Source of the DNA: Triticum aestivum
Taxonomy: Eukaryota > Streptophyta > Magnoliopsida > Poales > Poaceae
Length of the DNA: 64,000 bases
Assembly: GCF_018294505.1 (NCBI RefSeq)
Contig: NC_057796.1
Coordinates: 274,681,079 to 274,745,078, forward strand
Reading direction: 5' to 3'
Both the position numbers and the translations under genes were made by a program. The notes below the pieces were generated by a model. The model saw only the letters and a list, made by a program, of their open reading frames with translations. It had not been told where the DNA came from and made no database searches. Shown here in pieces: positions 22,801-33,338 of the stretch. Numbering within the stretch: the stretch's first letter is position 1; every line of letters begins with the position of its first letter.

Positions 22801-23398
22801 GCGCGGAGGGAGAGGGTTAGGGTTTCGTCTGTGATATCGTTTTTGGGATGCCCACATATTTATAGGTAGAGGGAGCTAGGAGGCTCCAAATGAGGTGCGG
22901 CTTTCGCCCACACGATCGTGATCGAACGACCTAGAGCATGGAAGAGAGTTTGGTGGGTTTTGGGCTGGTTTTGGAGGGGGTGTTTGCTGGACACTCAAAT
23001 GGACTTTGCGGATGCCCGGTTAACCGTTGGAGTACCAAACGACCTCCGAATGGAACGAAACTTGACCGGTAGTCTCCGGGTGGTATATTAAGGCCACTTG
23101 ACAAGCCTCGGTCCATTCCGAGAAAGTTTGACACACGCACACGAAAGAAAACAAGAGGGGTGCACCGGAGGAGATAGGAGCGCCGGATTGCAAAACGGAC
23201 AACGGGGAAAAAGCTCGGATGCATGGACGAACACGTATGCGAATGCAATGCACATGATGACATGATATGAAAATGCAAGACATGACAAAATACAAAACGA
23301 AAGACAAAACCCGACAACGGAGGGAAAAACATAACACATAGCCGGAAATGGCAAGAGTCGGAGTTACAAATATGGCAAGTTACATGCGGGGTGTTACA
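19828..23398 (-). repeat. 5' LTR of Gypsy G1, truncated at its U5 end
   Basis: 3571 bp, matching 13075-16624. The outer end at 23398 is intact, with the TSD next to it. The inner end joins protease sequence directly at CCCGGACTCC (19828). This shows loss of about 630 bp of LTR end together with the PBS, gag and protease start. Confidence 0.9.
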
Positions 23399-24874
23399 AT
23401 GGATGAGGAATATTTTGCACTGATGAGAAACAAAACTTGGCATCTTGTACCAAACCAGAAAGGTAAAAATATAATTGATTGCAAATGGGTATACAGAATC
23501 GAAAAGAAGGCAGATGGCTCCATTGACAGGTATAAGGCACGTTTGGTTGCAAAGGGCTTCAAGCAACGTTATGGCATTGATTATGAGGACACCTTTAGTC
23601 CTGTTGTGAAAGCTGCAACTATCAGACTTGTGCTAGCCATTGTTGTTTCCAGAGGATGGAGCCTAAGACAGCTAGATGTACGGAACGCGTTTTTGCATGG
23701 TGTTCTGGAAGAGGAAGTGTTCATGAGACAACCACCTGGGTATGAAAGTAAGAAATTTCCACACTTTATTTGCAAGCTTGATAAAGCACTCTATGGCTTG
23801 AAACAAGCACCTAGAGCATGGTATTCCAGACTGAGCTTACAATTGAAATCTCTTGGCTTTATTGCTTCAAAGGCTGATACATCCTTGTTTATTTATAACA
23901 AGGCAGGAGTGGTTATTTTCTTGCTCATATATGTTGATGATATCATAGTTGCAAGTTCTTCACAAAATGCCACTAATGCTCTTCTGCATGACTTGAGTTC
24001 AGAGTTTGCCTTAAAGGACCTAGGTGATTTGCACTTCTTCCTAGGTATTGAAGTCAAGAAAACTCAAGATGGCATTATGTTAAAACAGGAGAAATACATC
24101 ACTGAACTTCTGTCTCGTATGGGAATGAAAAATTGTAAGCCAGTACCTACACCCTTGTCTTCTTCAGAAAAACTTTCAGCATATGAAGGAGAGCCACTTC
24201 AAGAGGAAGAAAGTACAAGGTATAGGAGTACCGTGGGAGCATTGCAATATTTAACTCCCACACGTCCGGATATCTCATTTGCTGTCAACAAGGTTTGTCA
24301 ATATTTACATGCACCTACTTCTGCACATTGGACAGCCGTCAAGAGGATTGTAAGATATGTAAAGCATACTATGGGATTAGGACTTCATTTCAAAAGTTCT
24401 AATTCCACTCTTGTGAGGGCATTCTCTGATGCTGACTGGGCAGGATGTAGTGATGACAGAAGATCAACTGGAGGTTTTGCAATATTCTTTGGGTCCAATC
24501 TTATTTCTTGGAGTGCCAGAAAACAAGCCACCGTGTCACGTTCAAGCACAGAGGCTGAGTATAAATCCTTGGCTAATGCAACTGCTGAAGTTATTTGGGT
24601 TGAATCACTTCCTGAAGAGTTGGGAGTCAAAAATAATCGTATCTCATGCTTATGGTGTGATAATTTGGGTGCAACATACTTGTCTGCAAACCCGGTGTTC
24701 CATGCAAGGACAAAGCACATAGAAATTGATTTTCACTATGTGCGAGAGAGGGTTGCAGCAAAGAAACTTGAGATACGGTTTATTCCCTCCAAGGATCAAG
24801 TGGCGGATGGTTTCACCAAGGCACTACCAACACGATCATTTGATGAGTTCAAGAGCAATCTTAATTTAGGATAG
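23399..24874 (+). pseudogene. Copia C1 RT and RNase H region, 3' part of split pol
   Basis: From the second TSD copy the Copia frame resumes and stays open to a stop at 24872-24874 (about 490 residues of element sequence). The Copia RT is complete in appearance ([43 protein letters not shown] at 23930-23941), and RNase H shows DADWAG, STGG and TEAEY with the terminal ADGFTKAL. No internal stop was seen, unlike the 5' half. The ATG at 23348 lies in the Gypsy LTR and is not the natural start. The half is labelled a pseudogene because it is cut off from gag-integrase by 10.95 kb. Confidence 0.9.
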
Positions 24875-24876
24875 TT

Positions 24877-24891
24877 GAGATTAAGGGAGAG
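24877..24891 (+). other. Polypurine tract of Copia C1
   Basis: A purine-rich stretch ending AAGGGAGAG lies directly before the 3' LTR, the expected plus-strand primer. Confidence 0.75.
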
Positions 24892-25059
24892 TGTTAGAAC
24901 AAATCTCATATCGTTGTAATCTCAACCTCTTCCTCTATCTCCTATTGTATTCAAACTCTTGTACTCTTCCTTGTGCGCCAAGGCAAGTCCTTCGGCCCTA
25001 TCAATATATATACGCACGCGGCTCCCCTCGAGGGAGTAGGAACGCTTCATACTTTTACA
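24892..25059 (+). repeat. 3' LTR of Copia C1
   Basis: 168 bp, TG...CA ends, nearly identical to 9164-9333 (one A/T difference near 24966 and one TA unit). It is followed by TSD GCTGG. Confidence 0.93.
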
Positions 25060-25215
25060 GCTGGGACAAACAAATATCAGGAAAAGATGGACCGACACCA
25101 TTCGGTGACTTCTGCTCTTGCCCTCACTGAACCGACTTGGATTTCACTACGATTCAGATAAAATCTTTACCAAATTGGGTTCTGTAGAGAACCACTGGAG
25201 GCCATAACCGCCACC

Positions 25216-25850
25216 AAAATGGTTTGCCAGCTGACCAAACTATCTGTTACAGTTGCTATGCTGGCTTGGGACCAGTGTTATCTATACTTGAGTTGTAGTG
25301 TATGTTTTGATGCCATGTTGTACAACACATACTTGTTTGTCATGCATACGTGTGACATGTATTGCTATGTGTGGGGTTCGACACCTAGTTGTATGCCTTT
25401 GGTAGCCTTTCCTACAGGAAAATGCCTTCTAGTGCTTCCACTAAGTCTTGGTAGTTCGCTATTGCTCCGGAACACATGGATTGACTAACATGTATCCTTC
25501 TTTGCTCTTGTGTCTGTCCTATAGGGAAATTTCACACGGTGTTTACTGGAGTCCTTGTTGTAGCTTTCTACGACTCGGTTACACACGTTGATGACCGACA
25601 TGTGCATTGCTGGTTACCTATGTCTGTCCCTGTACGACTGTGCCACCTTGGTCTACAACTAATTATGTCAACCCGGGTTTTCTGTCATATGGATGCTAGT
25701 GACATAATCATATGCGTGAGCCAAAAGACGCAAATGGTCCCAGCCAAGGTAAGGCTGTAGCCGTGGGGATACCATGCGTGAGGCAACAAAGTGATATGAT
25801 GTGTTAAATGCTAGATCTGTGTGACCTAGGATCAGGGTAGTCACCGACAT
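25216..25850 (+). mobile_element. Probable decayed LTR of a Gypsy element
   Basis: The segment contains strings I recognise from the 3' half of a common Triticeae LTR: GATGACCGACA, CATATGGATGCTAG, GTGAGCCAAAAG, CCGTGGGGATACC and AAAGTGATATGA. It has no coding frame and no partner LTR in the window, so it is a solo LTR or a fragment. Its start is uncertain; a plausible end is the GACA near 25850. The match is from memory and divergent, so the family is left open. Confidence 0.4.
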
Positions 25851-25890
25851 CTGGCATAGCATTCCAATCATCCCTGCACGTCACCTCCTC

Positions 25891-25964
25891 CTTGATTGAT
25901 CCTTGGGATCCTGGGTACCTGTGGGGCCTTGATTGATCCTTGGGATCCTGGATACCTGTGGGGC
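25891..25964. repeat. 37-bp tandem duplication
   Basis: CTTGATTGATCCTTGGGATC recurs 37 bases downstream (25891 and 25928), and both copies continue CTGG(G/A)TACCTGTGGGG with one mismatch. A short, recent-looking tandem duplication. Confidence 0.85.
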
Positions 25965-26800
25965 CTTAGAACGAGAAAGAGACAAGGGACAAATCCGTTG
26001 CGATTTCACTGACGGAGACACCGCCCAGCGACCATGGGCACTTGCCCGGGCTCGCTGGAGCGTCGACAGCAGCGATCCATAAAAATGTAACGGGCCAAAC
26101 CTGTTCGGTTTCCTGCTTTACCCGGGCAAAGAAAACAAGTTGGGCCTTTGTTTCGTACAGTTCACAGCCCAGGCCAAAATAATTGACGTGAGGGAATCTA
26201 CAGATCGATCTCTCTTGTCTAAAAAAACAGATCGATCTCACCTAAAAAAAACTCCCTACTCCTTTTCTCTGTTCGTCTCTCAGGGGCTGGCGGCTGCCGG
26301 CTGGCCTTCAGCCCTAGACGGTTAGAAGCACGGCCGGCGGCAAGAGGATGCACGGCGGCCGAGGAAGTCTAATCGTCCCTCATCCACTCCTTCCTCTCAT
26401 TCGGCTTCAGCAGTTCCTTCGGTAAGAATCCTCCATGGAAATCAGGGCTAGGGATTGAATCAACCAAGACCTCAAGCACAACCTCACAAGAGCAGCAGCG
26501 CGGCGCTCCTCTATGCTATGATGTTAGTTAAATTGTTAATTACTACTACTACTGCATGCCTTCAGAAGAAACAATCTTCATACGAAAGTGTTTGATGATT
26601 TTTTTAAATCTGAAAAGTCATTTGGCAATGAACAAATAGACTTAGGGCTTAAATTTAGAGAATGTTTCGTTGGGTATGCTGATGGCTAGAGAAAAATTAT
26701 ATTTGTTGGATGCTAGAAAGTGGAAACTTGTTACTTGTAGCTCATTTTTTATTTACTTATGTAACAATTAACTTCAAGTTTTATCATTAAATTTCAGAGA
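25965..26800. other. Intergenic DNA, no gene recognised
   Basis: The part around 26270-26400 is GC-richer and contains a GT-like site after CTTCGG near 26420, reminiscent of a 5' UTR exon. It also carries an ACAGATCGATCTC direct repeat (about 26201 and 26228). It may be the leader of the decayed coding sequence that follows, but I cannot show this. Confidence 0.4.
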
Positions 26801-26945
26801 TGAGGTGGTTTTTGGTTAAAAGAGCAAGCACTGAAAATATGAATGGTGTGTAAACGGAAATAGAGGTTGAGGAACAGACAACACCTCACATTGCCAATGA
26901 ATTTAATCCAAATGAGATTGAGCATGTACTGCAATAAAGTCTCAG
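26801..26945 (+). pseudogene. Possible N-terminal remnant of a hAT-type (TTF/MYM) transposase
   Basis: An ATG at 26801 starts a frame with residues MRWFLVKRAS, an early TAA, then VEEQTTP and NEFNPNEIE before another stop. Start, length to the acidic stretch and the FNPNEI motif resemble the N-terminus of plant hAT transposases with a TTF zinc finger. There are at least two stops within 50 codons. The zinc finger and dimerisation domain are not present. A chance resemblance remains possible. Confidence 0.3.
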
Positions 26946-27586
26946 AAAGGGCATTTGCCTTGTGATTTTCTTTAGCGCACTATTTTGAATATATTCACAT
27001 CTCACAACTAAATTTATTAGAATTATAAATCCATTTTTATCCTACAATGTCTTCTAGGACTTTGGTAACGACGAGTTTGCGTCTATGCAAGGCTAGTTAT
27101 GCATCCTTCTTTTGGCAAACATGAACAAGAGAGATGCTTTTGACCGTGGTGAAAGAAATTGCACATTGACATCTGGTATGGATAGCTTTACTTTTGTTGG
27201 CAACATGGCGAGTTTTCCTCTACACAAGGCTAGTTATATGTCTTCTGTTTGTCAAGTTTAGTTTATTTGGTCTACGAAACTTCATTTTTGTGACACCATT
27301 ATGTTTATGTTTTCACTTAGTTATTAATGTGGATTTGTGGTTTGGAAGTTTGGTGCTATATTATATATTACGTATCCGAATACCTGGTTATTGATTTCTA
27401 GATTATACACTTAGGCCCAACTTGCCCAGGCTCCACAAAAATTCTGGCTCCGCTTGCACATGAACATCATGTTTCCATAAAGCTCTACCAACAATCCCAT
27501 GCACAAGTACATGGGGTTGCAAGGCTATGCCTCAGCCCTTAGCCTGAGGAGGTAATTGCACTTAACAGATAAATCACAGAATAAAT
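26946..27586. other. AT-rich DNA with two diverged direct copies, no gene
   Basis: Two diverged copies of a roughly 40-base stretch (about 27070-27110 and 27205-27250) share GCAAGGCTAGTTAT / ACAAGGCTAGTTAT. A small hairpin CCTCAG..CTGAGG lies near 27530-27550. No coding potential was recognised. Confidence 0.45.
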
Positions 27587-27598
27587 AGCCCGTGCAAG

Positions 27599-28303
27599 AT
27601 GTGCATGCTGAAGATTCACCGCGAATCAGAGTGGGGGTGGGATCTGTGCCTGCCCAATGAGGGGGCGGTCACGCCAATCGAGGATCGGCAACAGGAGCAT
27701 CTCGCGCCAGTCGAGGAGGATTGCGCCAGTCTTGCCAGTTCTTTTCTGAGCAGTTTGCCTGGTCGGACAGAGGATGAGACACAGGTGGTGGGACCGGATC
27801 TGCATGGGGATGTGACACCGCCATGCACTCGTGATGCTGGATGGTTTTTGGTGAGTCTTTCCGAACAGCCAGACGTGCCTAATGTTGCACCTACTCAAGC
27901 CACTCCTACACCACCCCTGCAAGATCGTGTTGACCAGTTATGCTCCGAGCCGCGTAGCCCCATCGCCCACCTCCTGGAGCAACCCACTACTAGGGGCCTG
28001 GCTGCTAAACAGAGGAAGCCGTGCCAAAAGAAACCTCAGGTGACAACCCCCAGGCGGAGTGGTCGCCTTGCCAAGGGTGGCCAGGGTTCTAAGGCGTCCA
28101 AACAACAGGCAGTGCTAATCAAGAAGCTATGCCTTGTGAACGAGGGGGATTTGATCAGCGACGAAGCTCTTCAAGCTTATGCGAGGCTGTTTGACAAACC
28201 ACTGATGGATTGTCACGTGAAGGCCATTGTGGCACTATTTGGATGGGATGCGTCGATCCTGCCTTTACAAGGGGACGAGGACATGGTGGTGCAGGGGCAG
28301 TAG
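27599..28303 (+). pseudogene. LINE ORF1 C-terminal part
   Basis: An open frame of 234 codons, rich in Pro, Gln and charged residues, with a basic stretch (QRKPCQKKP, RRSGRLAKGG) and a conserved-looking end (KAIVALFGWD). It precedes ORF2 by 38 bases. The position and basic character fit the nucleic-acid-binding ORF1 protein of plant LINEs. The N-terminal gag-like and zinc-knuckle part is missing, consistent with 5' truncation; the ATG at 27599 is not the original start. Confidence 0.65.
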
Positions 28304-28340
28304 TGCCGCGTGCGTGGCTTGTGGATGTGGGTCTATTCCG

Positions 28341-31300
28341 ATGACTACACAACCACCGAAGATTCTAGTGTGGAATGTGAGGGGCCTAAACTCTCCGGCG
28401 CGTAGAAGCACTATCTATCAAACGATAGTGGCAGCAAAGGTGGACATTGTATGTCTAAAAGAGATGAAGATGGAGGTGATCTCGGATGAGGTTGTACGGC
28501 AATGCCTTGGCAATAAATTTGAAAATTTCTTTTACGTCCCGGCGACCGGCACTAGGGGTGGAATTCTCATTGCATGGGATCATTGGTGGTGTCCGTAACT
28601 AATAGGCACATTACGCCTAACACTCTAACGGTGCTCGTCGAACAAGATGGGACACCAATCTGGTGGCTAACAGGAGTGTACGGGCCTCAAGGTGACACCG
28701 AGAAGGTGGCATTCCTGGAGGAAATCCAGGAGGTATGAGACTTGCATGTGGGCCCATGGGCAATAGTTGGGGACTTTAATTTGCTTGTCAACCCGGAGGA
28801 TAAGAACAAGGCCACAGTCAACAAACGCATGATGGCTCGATTCAGAACCATGCTGAATAGGCTTGAATTGAAGGAGTTATACCTCAATGGGAAATGGTAC
28901 ACGTGGAGCAATGAACGGCGGGATCCCACAATGAGAAGATTGACCATGTTTTTGTCACCAATTCTTGGGAGGATATATACCCTAGGAGCCTCCTCACGTC
29001 GCTCGGATCGGCGATCTCTGATCACTGCCCGCTCCTAGTGGATGTAGATGCAGAATTCGAGGTGGGTTGGCCAAGTTTGAGTGCTTTTGGCCCAAAGCAG
29101 ATGGGTTCTTAGACACGGTTCAGCAGGCCTGGCAATCCACCCCCTCTGTGGGTAATCCGTTTGTGGCATCGGACAACAAGTTGCACGCCACTGGTAAGGC
29201 CTTGCAGAGTTGGAGTGATCGTTGGATAGGGAACATTCACCTTCAGATTTCCATTGCCATGGAAATCATATCGCGCCTGGATGTGGCAATGGAGTCAAGG
29301 GCTTTGTCGGACCAGGAACATGGGCTTTGGAAACTTCTCAAGCGGAAATTGTTGGGTTTATGCTCTTTGGAGCGAACGATGGCGAGGCAGCGCTCTCGAT
29401 TGTTGCATCTGAAAGAGGGGGGTGCTAACACGACATTCTTTCAACGTCACGCAAGGCATAGGTAGAGGAAGAACACCATTGCCAAGCTACAACATGAAGG
29501 GACTATTTACACGGGGCAAGAGGAAATTGCGGAGGTGGCCGATAAATACTTTCAGGATCTGTTTGGTTCGACACGAGCCAGGGAAACCACGATAAATCTG
29601 GATGCCCTGGATCTGCCTTCTCTAGACTTGGCGCAGCTGGAAGTTCCTTTCACGGAGGAGGAAGTTCACAGAGCCATCAAGGGCATGCCGTTCGACAAAG
29701 CACCGGGGCCTGACGGGTTCACTGGAAGATTCTACGCAACATGTTGGCACATCATTAAGTCTGACTTCATGAGGGCACTCGAGCACTTTCACAAAGAGGA
29801 TATGTGGGGTATGGGGGCAGCAAACAAAGCCCTAGTTTCTCTATTACCAAAGAGGGCAGGGGCGCTAGATATCAAGGATTAACGCCCAGTGAGCCTTATA
29901 AGTGGCCCAATCAAAATATTTGACAAGATTCTAGCTACTAGGCTTGCGGAGGACTTGCCGAAGTTAATTGGGCAGCACCAGAGCGCGTTTGTTAAGGGCT
30001 GATCCCTCCACGACAACTTTATGCTTGTCCAATGCACTGCAAGGAGATTACATGCTCCGAGATCCCTTACGGTACTGCTCAAACTGGATATTACCAAAGC
30101 TTTCGACTCCATTAGTTGGCCTTTCACGCTTGAGGTTTAAGGAGATTTGGATTTGGAGAAAAGTGCACAGCGTGGATATGTGGACTGCTCGCCACTTCCT
30201 CCACGAGGATCATGATAAATGGGCGCCCCGGCAAACCAATCCTCGCTTGTCAAGGCTTAAGGCAAGGGGATCCTCTCTCGCCCATGATCTTCATTCTTTG
30301 CATGGAGCCTTTGCATGCTATGTTCAAGTATGCCACGGAGCGCGGCCTACTTGCGCCCTTGGCACGGTCTCGTGTACATCAAAGGGTGTCAATGTTTGTG
30401 GATGACGTGGTCGTATTTTTCAAACCAAATGAACTGGAAACAAACACATGTGGATCAATCTTACACCTATTTGGGAAGGCATAGGGCTTAGTTGTCAACA
30501 TGAACAAGAGTGCTGCCTTGCCGATTCGATGCTCTCATGAGGAGTTGCAATTGGTTTCCACCACACTTGGTTGCTCGAGCATGATGTTTCTGTGCAAGTA
30601 TTTGGGCATGCCGCTCATGATCAGGAAGGCCACAACATCTCAACTACAGGATTTGGTTGATAGTGTTGCGGACTGCCTCCCACTTTGGAAGGCTGCCATG
30701 TTGCCGAAGAGTGGAAGATTATTGCTTGTCCAATCTGTTTTGTGTGCCATCCCGGTGCATACAATGATGGCACTTGATCTCCCTGCGAGGACAATAGCGG
30801 CACTAGTCAAGATTTGCAGAGGTTTCCTATGGTGCGGTAAGAAGGAGGCCGGTGGGGGAAGTTGCTCTGTCGCGTGTGATGTAGTCTGCATGCCCAAATG
30901 GGCAGGCAGGCTAGGGTTACCCAACCTTCACTGGATGAACAAGGCATTACGAGCGCGCTGGGCATGGCTTCAGAAAACTGACAAGGAGAGGCCGTGGGCA
31001 GACTTCTCGATCGCGGTTCCTGCGGAGTCACAGGCCCTGGTGGATGCAGCTGCGCGGACGACGATTGGGGATGGGAAGTCCACCCTCTTCTGGGAAGATA
31101 GATGGATCGAGGGCTCCCGGGTCAGAGATGTAGCTCCAGAAATCTACTGTCGAATTCCAAAATGAGCCAGGCAAACTAAGCTCATGACCGATGTGTTGGG
31201 CCGCTTGGAAGTGGATATTGGCACGGACCTCACTTCGGAGGCATTGGATTAGTACCTTAATTTATGGCCAAGAGTCACGACCACTAGGCTTGATGAGGAA

Positions 31301-31906
31301 ATTCCAGATTCGGTGTGTTGGGCGTGGGAGAATAACGGGTGCTTCTCAACCCGCTCGGCCTACGCAACAAGGTTCATGGGATGGGAAGTTTCTCCAACAG
31401 CATCCTTCACATGGCAATCCAAGGCTCCATTGCGATGTCGCTTCTTCAACTGGCTGGCACTGAAGAACATATGCTGGACATCGGATAGGCTTGCCCGGCG
31501 CGGTTTACCTCACCAGACATCTTGCCCTATGTGCAATCAACAACAGGAGACAATGCATCACCTGATGCTGGAATGTAGCTTTGCAAAGCAAATTTGGCTT
31601 GCTATGAGCAGATTGACCAACACGGTGGAGTTCCAGCCCAGACAGGATGAACCGCTAGAGCAATGGTGCATAAGGCAATATGGCGCCTCAACCAACCGCA
31701 AAGCACACAGAGCTAAATGTCTTCTGGTGATGTGGATAATTTGGAAGCAACGGAATGACGTGGTCTTCAATGGAGCAACACCATCAATTCAACGAACCAT
31801 GCAGCGGATTCAGGAGGAAGGAAAGCTTTGGGCGAAGGCGGGGCTTTTCAAGGAAGATAGTATAGGGTTCGAGGTGGATCATGTAGCGTGGGACGGCAGC
31901 GAGTAA
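28341..31906 (+). pseudogene. LINE ORF2: AP-like endonuclease, RT, zf-RVT; multiply broken
   Basis: The ATG at 28341 opens an APE-type endonuclease (LVWNVRGLNSP, VGDFNLL). RT follows at about 29650-30500: KAPGPDGF, LDITKAFDSISW, GLRQGDPLSP and the catalytic FVDD at 30395-30406. The C-terminal part carries a zinc-binding CPMCNQQQETMHHLMLEC region at about 31525-31575. Breaks seen include a shift near 28580, TGA 28738, TAG near 29464, TAA 29880, TGA 30001, further shifts near 30120-30240, TAG 30482, TGA 31163 and TAG 31249. ORF2 normally nicks the target and reverse-transcribes its own RNA; this copy cannot. Confidence 0.88.
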
Positions 31907-32042
31907 TCACTATAAGTGAACGAATGGTAGGCGGATAAAATCCGCATGTAAATAGGCTTGTAAGGGTGGACATGGATTTCGTACCCTTTCTTCTATAATG
32001 AATGATACACACACTCTCGTGCATATTCGAGAAAAAATAAAT

Positions 32043-33061
32043 TAGTTGACGATGAATGACTGAAGATTGTCTTACAATGTCACTATATGCGATGTATCTC
32101 AATTACAAGTTATGGCTATAGCTATGGGGATGCATGCTATGGAGATGAAGATGTAGATGGGAATGGCGGCGGGGCTGACTTGATGAATGTGTGACGACTA
32201 TAGGTGGAAATTTCGTGCTCCTGCTCTAAGAAGGGTCATCTTCTCTTCTTATATCTCCTTGTGTACGAGATTAGGTTTCTAGGTCAATGCGTTGACATTC
32301 TACCCCTGGTGCCTGGACGAAAGTTGTTGCTGGTGACGTCACCTAGGTTGCGGCCAGTGGTACGAGTATTTGCGCTCATACCAGGCACCGTCTTCTCCCT
32401 GGAGACTACTCAGCGCCTCTGGCTGATTGGGTTTGATTTTTCGAGTGTCATATCTTTCATATATGACTTGATTTCTCTCATAAAATGGCACATTCCCGCA
32501 GGGAACAAATAAATAAAAGGACTTGAGACCTTTAGCTTTTATTAGTCCTTATTGCTCATATAGAAGTGAATATCTCAAAATATCTGGGATTATCCGATTT
32601 AAACAAGGGTAGAAATGAGTTTAAAAATACACTCATCACACTCCTCGGCTATGAGCGCCTTTGACGCATCCCGGCGGTCAGTGGTTGTGCCTGCTCGAGT
32701 GGTTGGAAAGACTTGAAGACCCGCGAAGGGCAGGTGGTGGATAAGTCGGTAGCGGGTTGTGTTCTCTACTCAGATGAGCTTATTTCGGTGGCTAGCAGTT
32801 GCCCTGCATATTGAAATCATGTGTGGTCGGGTGGTGTATTCAAAGATGTTGTAGTTGTTGTGGTTCGTCCCTAGGGTTAAAAGGGTTTTCCCGGTTGGAC
32901 TCTAGAGGTTTCCAGAGAAAATGGTTCGACCATCTGGTGCCAATTGCTAGGTGTGCTCCATCAGGCCAATGAATTAGCGCGAACCATGTGAACATAGGTG
33001 CAAAGACACATGATGGCTGAGTTAAGTACTTTAAAAAGAGGGGCATGGATCAGGTATTGGG
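32043..33061. other. Intergenic DNA, no gene recognised
   Basis: No convincing ORF. A 9-base inverted pair GGTGCCTGG (32308-32316) / CCAGGCACC (32381-32389) and the palindrome GTGACGTCAC (32333-32342) between its arms are the only structures noted. It is probably decayed repeat DNA. Confidence 0.5.
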
Positions 33062-33338
33062 TGTTGGGGAACGTAGCATGCAATTTCAAAAAAAAATCCT
33101 ACGCTCATGCAAGATCTATCTAGGAGATGCATAGCAATGAGAGGGGGAGAGTGTGTCTACGTACCCTCGCAGACCGGAAGAGGAAGCGTTTGACAATGCG
33201 GTTGATGTAGTCGAACTTATTCTAGCTTCGACCGATCAAGCACCGAACGTACGACACCTCCGAGTTCTGCACACATTCAGCATGATGACGTCCCTCGCCT
33301 TCTTGATCCAGCAAGGTGTCGAGAAAGTAGATGAGTTC
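33062..33338 (-). mobile_element. Copia LTR fragment L0, cut by the next insertion
   Basis: It starts TGTTGGGGAACGTAG (the minus-strand LTR 3' end) and continues like 33339-33600, with several substitutions. At 33338 it is interrupted by an identical type of LTR end. It is the older LTR into which element L1 inserted; the rest must lie to the right of the window. Confidence 0.8.

Larger units (their letters stand above)
12445..23398 (-). mobile_element. Gypsy chromovirus G1 (Tekay/Del-like), gag-deleted, inserted in Copia C1
   Basis: The outer ends are TGTAACGCCC (12445) and GTGTTACA (23398), which form a short inverted repeat. The 5-bp TSD ATGGA is perfect at 12440-12444 and 23399-23403. 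Copia C1 coding resumes right after it. The element is on the minus strand, so the left LTR (12445-16624) is the 3' LTR and the right one (19828-23398) is the 5' LTR. The right LTR lacks the 630 bp that correspond to 12445-13074. The PBS, gag and most of the protease are also missing, which points to one internal deletion. The pol matches Tekay/Del chromoviruses, with a C-terminal chromodomain. Confidence 0.92.
9164..25059 (+). mobile_element. Copia element C1 (Ale/Retrofit-like), split by a nested Gypsy
   Basis: The LTRs at 9164-9333 and 24892-25059 begin TGTTAGAAC and end TTTTACA. The 5-bp TSD GCTGG is perfect at 9159-9163 and 25060-25064. The order gag, protease, integrase, RT, RNase H marks it as Copia. 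Very short LTRs and the gag style suggest the Ale/Retrofit (Hopscotch) lineage. Without the 10.95-kb Gypsy (12445-23398) plus one copied TSD it would be about 4.9 kb, a normal size for the lineage. The two LTRs differ by about one substitution and one TA unit. Confidence 0.93.
27587..32037 (+). mobile_element. LINE (non-LTR retrotransposon), dead copy
   Basis: There are no LTRs. The order is the ORF1 C-terminal part, ORF2 with endonuclease, RT and zinc-binding RT-associated domain, then a 3' UTR ending TTCGAG plus A-run at 32032-32037. AATAAAT occurs at 27580-27586 and again at 32036-32042, a possible 7-bp TSD, which would set the 5' end at 27587 and make this a 5'-truncated copy. Many stops and shifts show it is old. 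Confidence 0.88.

Noticed and set aside
23348..23398. ATG at 23348 as the start of the Copia RT protein
   Set aside because: These 17 codons lie inside the Gypsy LTR; the frame is open by chance across the junction, and the natural Copia start is at 9412.
27599..28303. Host gene for a 234-residue protein
   Set aside because: It lies directly before LINE ORF2 in the same orientation and has the basic, Pro-rich character of LINE ORF1.
32300..32395. Inverted repeat as a DNA transposon
   Set aside because: The arms are only 9 bases, 64 bases apart, with no flanking duplication; this is expected by chance in such a window.
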